A stretch of 43,082 bases of DNA from Priestia flexa NBRC 15715 (GTDB lineage Bacteria; Bacillota; Bacilli; Bacillales; Bacillaceae_H), in assembly GCF_001591565.1 (NCBI RefSeq), contig NZ_BCVD01000017.1, positions 1 to 43,082 on the forward strand, written 5' to 3'. A program made the translations under genes and the position numbers. How positions within the stretch are numbered: position 1 is the stretch's first letter; each line of letters begins with the position of its first letter. The notes under the pieces were generated by a model. It was not told where the DNA came from. It was given only the letters and a program-made list of their open reading frames with translations, and made no database searches. Positions 40,657 through 43,082 of this stretch are shown piece by piece.

Positions 40657-41937
40657 TTGTCGCAGGATAATTTATCGGGTCTGCGTTTTTCAGTAGAAGA
40701 ATCAGTATGGTTTCAAAAGGGACAGGAAGTGTCTCAGCTTTTATCAATCTCCTTAGAGCCTCAGGTCGCAATCCAAGAATATGATCAATATGTCTCCATT
40801 CGTGGAGCTTTATTGCTAACAGGTGAATATGAAACGTTAGAAGAGGAAGCACACTCTTTGCGCGAATATACAAACGAAAAGCACGTTGAATCAGTGCTTG
40901 TTAGAGAAGATGGTACAGCTGAACTATCACATGCCTTCCCTGTTGACATTACGATTCCTAAAAATCGTATTCAGAATATGGAAGATGTTTATGTATCAAT
41001 TGATTTATTTGATTATGAGTTACCGGAATCGGATTGCCTACAGCTAATGGCGGATTTATCGATTACGGGTCTTTACGGTGAACAGCAAAGTCACGTAAGA
41101 GAAGAGGAAAAAGGTTGGGCAGAAATTGAAGAACCAGAAGCAGAATATGAAGAAGAGCTTGAAGCTTCCTACCGCAACACTGCTGTTGAAGAAGTAGAAG
41201 AAGAAAAAGAACTTGAAGTTCCTTACCGTAATACTTCTATTGAAGAAGAAGCAAAACATGAAGAAGAGCTTGAAGCTTCTTACCGCAACACTGCTGTTGA
41301 AGAAGTAGAAGAAAAAGAACTTGAAGTTCCTTACCGTAATACTTCTGTTGAAGAAGAAGCAAAACATGAAGAAGAGCTTGAAGCTTCTTATCGTAACGCT
41401 TCTGTTGAGGAAGAAGTGGACGTAAAGGAAGTTGAAAAAGAAGCTGAGGTGCAGAACTATTTTTCGTCCGTTTTCCGTAAAGAAGAACCAAAAGAAACGT
41501 TAGTAAAGTACGAAGAAGATGTGTATGAACCGTTTGAAGTAGAAGTGAAAAAAGAAGAAGCGGAAGAAGAACGCGAAGATAATGTAATTGAGCTGTTTCA
41601 AGCACGTGAAGATGCGTCCAGTTGGGGCGAAGAAGAAACGGAGATAGCACATTATGAAGAAAAAGAGCAGGAAGAAAATGAAATTGTAGTAGAGTTTCGA
41701 AAGGAAGAGGAATCGGCTTCAAACCGTGCGGAAAATGCGCTGTATTTAACAAAGCTATTTTCTCGTGAGGAAGAGAAACAAGCGACATGGCGCTTATGCA
41801 TTGTCCAAAGTGGAGACTCGCTTGATACGATTGCTGAACGCTATGATACAAACGTACAGAGTCTTTTAAGAGTAAATGATTTAGAAGACGAGCAAGAGTT
41901 AGAAGAAGGAAGCATCCTAAACATTCCTATTAACTAA
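40657..41937 (+). CDS. spoVID: SpoVID, spore coat encasement protein with LysM domain
   Basis: SpoVID is a morphogenetic protein that makes coat layers encircle the forespore. Residues 1-150 form the conserved N-terminal domain, residues about 165-249 are glutamate-rich tandem repeats, and the last 48 residues are a LysM domain (SGDSLDTIAERYDTNVQSLL), which in B. subtilis binds SafA/lipid II related partners. At 426 residues it is shorter than the B. subtilis protein (about 575). The start is TTG 40657 behind GGAAGGGGGAG. An apparent sigma-E promoter lies 48 bases upstream. Confidence 0.93.
   Translation: MSQDNLSGLRFSVEESVWFQKGQEVSQLLSISLEPQVAIQEYDQYVSIRGALLLTGEYETLEEEAHSLREYTNEKHVESVLVREDGTAELSHAFPVDITIPKNRIQNMEDVYVSIDLFDYELPESDCLQLMADLSITGLYGEQQSHVREEEKGWAEIEEPEAEYEEELEASYRNTAVEEVEEEKELEVPYRNTSIEEEAKHEEELEASYRNTAVEEVEEKELEVPYRNTSVEEEAKHEEELEASYRNASVEEEVDVKEVEKEAEVQNYFSSVFRKEEPKETLVKYEEDVYEPFEVEVKKEEAEEEREDNVIELFQAREDASSWGEEETEIAHYEEKEQEENEIVVEFRKEEESASNRAENALYLTKLFSREEEKQATWRLCIVQSGDSLDTIAERYDTNVQSLLRVNDLEDEQELEEGSILNIPIN
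41149..41404 (+). repeat. Tandem 108-111 bp repeats inside spoVID
   Basis: The unit beginning GAAGAAGAGCTTGAAGCTTC starts at 41149, 41260 and 41368, giving periods of 111 and 108 bases. It encodes ELEASYRNT and ELEVPYRNT alternating modules of 36-37 residues. The near identity at DNA level points to recent expansion by slippage or recombination. Confidence 0.9.
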
Positions 41938-41947
41938 AATAGCAATA

Positions 41948-41989
41948 GAAAACAGTTTTGACTTCTGCTACGTCTTAACTGTTTTCTTT
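41948..41989 (+). terminator. Terminator-like hairpin between spoVID and ysxE
   Basis: GAAAACAGTT (41948-41957) pairs perfectly with AACTGTTTTC (41977-41986), followed by TTTG. The T run is short, so termination may be partial. Confidence 0.6.
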
Positions 41990-42038
41990 GTGTATAAATG
42001 AATGTTCAATGCATAGAAAGTAACAAGGAGGTGTGAGT

Positions 42039-43082
42039 ATGAACTATCAGGAACCTGTTAATTATCATGAACTCCTAAAGCAGTATCAGCTTGAAATTGA
42101 TTTTATCGAAGACTACGGGAAGGTAAAGAAAGTCTATACCAAAAGCGGAGTCTATGCCTTAAAAGAAGTAGAGGAAGCTGAAATTAGAAGTCATGATTTT
42201 ATTAGAAGTCTTCAAAATCTTCAGCATAAAGGATGGATGGGGTTTGTCCCTATTTATCAATCCAGGCAAGGTTCGCCTGTGGTAACCCACCAAAACAAAG
42301 GTTATTATTTGATGCCTTGGCTTCCTAATACACCTTCTGACGAACGGGATGTAAGATATCATAAATTATTTCAAGAGTTAGCAAAGCTTCATGGTACTTC
42401 TTCAAAAGAAGTTGAAGTTAAAAAGAAAGATATTGAAACGCACTATACGGGATTAAAAACAACGTGGGAAGACCGTCAAAAAGAGCTTGAAGAGTATGTA
42501 ATGGAATGTGAAAAAAAGGTGTATATGTCCCCTTTTGAACTTCATTTTTGTACCGTGTATTATGAAATGATGCGGGCTATGGAATTTGGGTTTAGTCGGT
42601 TAGATGAATGGAACACCGAAATGGAAGAAAAAGAAAAAATACGACTTGTGACGATTCATGGAAAGCTGTCGGCAAAGCATTTTTTATACGATGAACGCGG
42701 GAATGGCTTTTTTATTAATTTAGAGCAAGCGCGTGAGGCTTCACCGATTCATGATCTTGTCTCATTTTATTTGCGAACGCTACGCACATATCCATTAACG
42801 AGCTTAGATAGCTATGAATGGTTCGCAACATACGAGAAGCATTTTGCACTGAGAGAAGAGGAACGTTTACTTTTGCATTCATATCTTGCTTTTCCAGAAC
42901 CTTTATATCAGTGCATCATGCAGTATCGTCACCAGCGGTATAAAACTGAGCTTGAACATATGCAATCGTTGATTCGAGCATACTGGCTAACAAAAAATAT
43001 TGAACAGGTCAATATTAAAATCTTTGAAGTAGATCAACAGAAAAAAATAGCAGCAGAAGCGGCTGCTAATGAGACTGAGACA
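42039..43082 (+). CDS. ysxE: YsxE, CotS-family kinase-like spore protein (3' end outside window)
   Basis: The frame is open from ATG 42039 to the window end (348 codons, no stop yet). A strong AAGGAGGTG site precedes it. CotS-family proteins are spore coat components with a protein-kinase-like (APH/choline kinase) fold. Here the ATP-lysine motif YALKEVEEAE is recognisable, but the catalytic loop reads HGKLSAKHFLYD (207-218), with Lys 209 where the family has the catalytic Asp. The metal-binding motif is FFINLEQA without Asp. It therefore looks like a pseudokinase. It follows spoVID as in B. subtilis. Confidence 0.88.
   Translation, partial: MNYQEPVNYHELLKQYQLEIDFIEDYGKVKKVYTKSGVYALKEVEEAEIRSHDFIRSLQNLQHKGWMGFVPIYQSRQGSPVVTHQNKGYYLMPWLPNTPSDERDVRYHKLFQELAKLHGTSSKEVEVKKKDIETHYTGLKTTWEDRQKELEEYVMECEKKVYMSPFELHFCTVYYEMMRAMEFGFSRLDEWNTEMEEKEKIRLVTIHGKLSAKHFLYDERGNGFFINLEQAREASPIHDLVSFYLRTLRTYPLTSLDSYEWFATYEKHFALREEERLLLHSYLAFPEPLYQCIMQYRHQRYKTELEHMQSLIRAYWLTKNIEQVNIKIFEVDQQKKIAAEAAANETET

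Noticed and set aside
41056-41367. Antisense 103-codon Phe-rich frame in spoVID
   Set aside because: Low-complexity mirror of the acidic repeats; no start signals.
41237-41851. Antisense 204-codon frame in spoVID
   Set aside because: It is a by-product of the glutamate-rich repeats (GAA/GAG read as TTC/CTC), with leucine-rich low-complexity output.

Overview
The window is a Firmicute chromosome segment of the Bacillaceae type, most likely the Priestia (Bacillus) megaterium group. The reasons are the gene order (rph-rdgB-ysnB; ilvBHC-leuABCD-ysoA-tig-clpX-lonB-lonA-ysxC-ysxD-hemAXCDBL-spoVID-ysxE), a leucine T-box leader, strong AAGGAGG-type ribosome binding sites, and forespore and mother-cell type promoters in front of sporulation genes. 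The species assignment is inference.

Layout. (1) Positions 1-2058 hold rph, rdgB and ysnB, closed by a strong terminator. (2) Positions 2067-15700 hold a tRNA-Arg(UCU) locus opened by a 13.4 kb integrated element. The 74 bp tRNA sequence occurs as identical direct copies at 2127-2200 and 15575-15648. Between them lie a tyrosine integrase, a two-gene membrane-protein operon, a translationally coupled pair of unrecognised genes, about 1.4 kb of gene-free and partly highly structured DNA, an HTH regulator with a small partner, a RadC/JAB protein behind a complex leader, a serine resolvase with a small coupled ORF, and a two-gene PD-(D/E)XK nuclease plus Ski2-like helicase operon that I read as the Hachiman anti-phage system (hamA-hamB). 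(3) Positions 15834-24389 hold the branched-chain amino-acid operon ilvB-ilvH-ilvC-leuA-leuB-leuC-leuD behind a promoter, a CodY-like box and a Leu(CUC) T-box with terminator. (4) Positions 24450-33618 hold protein quality control: a TPR protein, trigger factor, ClpX, LonB (with a sigma-F-type promoter), LonA and the ribosome-assembly GTPase YsxC. (5) Positions 33626-40570 hold a small membrane protein on the minus strand and then the haem operon hemA-X-C-D-B-L, which runs from glutamyl-tRNA to uroporphyrinogen III and includes the aminomutase. (6) From 40581 to the end come spoVID, with an apparent sigma-E promoter and internal peptide repeats, and ysxE, cut by the window edge.

The chromosomal parts are ordinary. 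The accessory element is the part that deserves attention. It carries a full tRNA gene with its own promoter, which is unusual because integrating elements normally carry only the 3' end of their target tRNA. Integration therefore left two complete tRNA genes, one with an encoded CCA and one without. It also placed the integrase downstream of the host tRNA promoter without an obvious terminator between. Its cargo is a probable defence operon. Its other half (6.5-8.8 kb) contains structured non-coding DNA and unrecognised genes that could be a replication or maintenance module. All structural and functional statements come from reading the sequence alone; no database search was possible.
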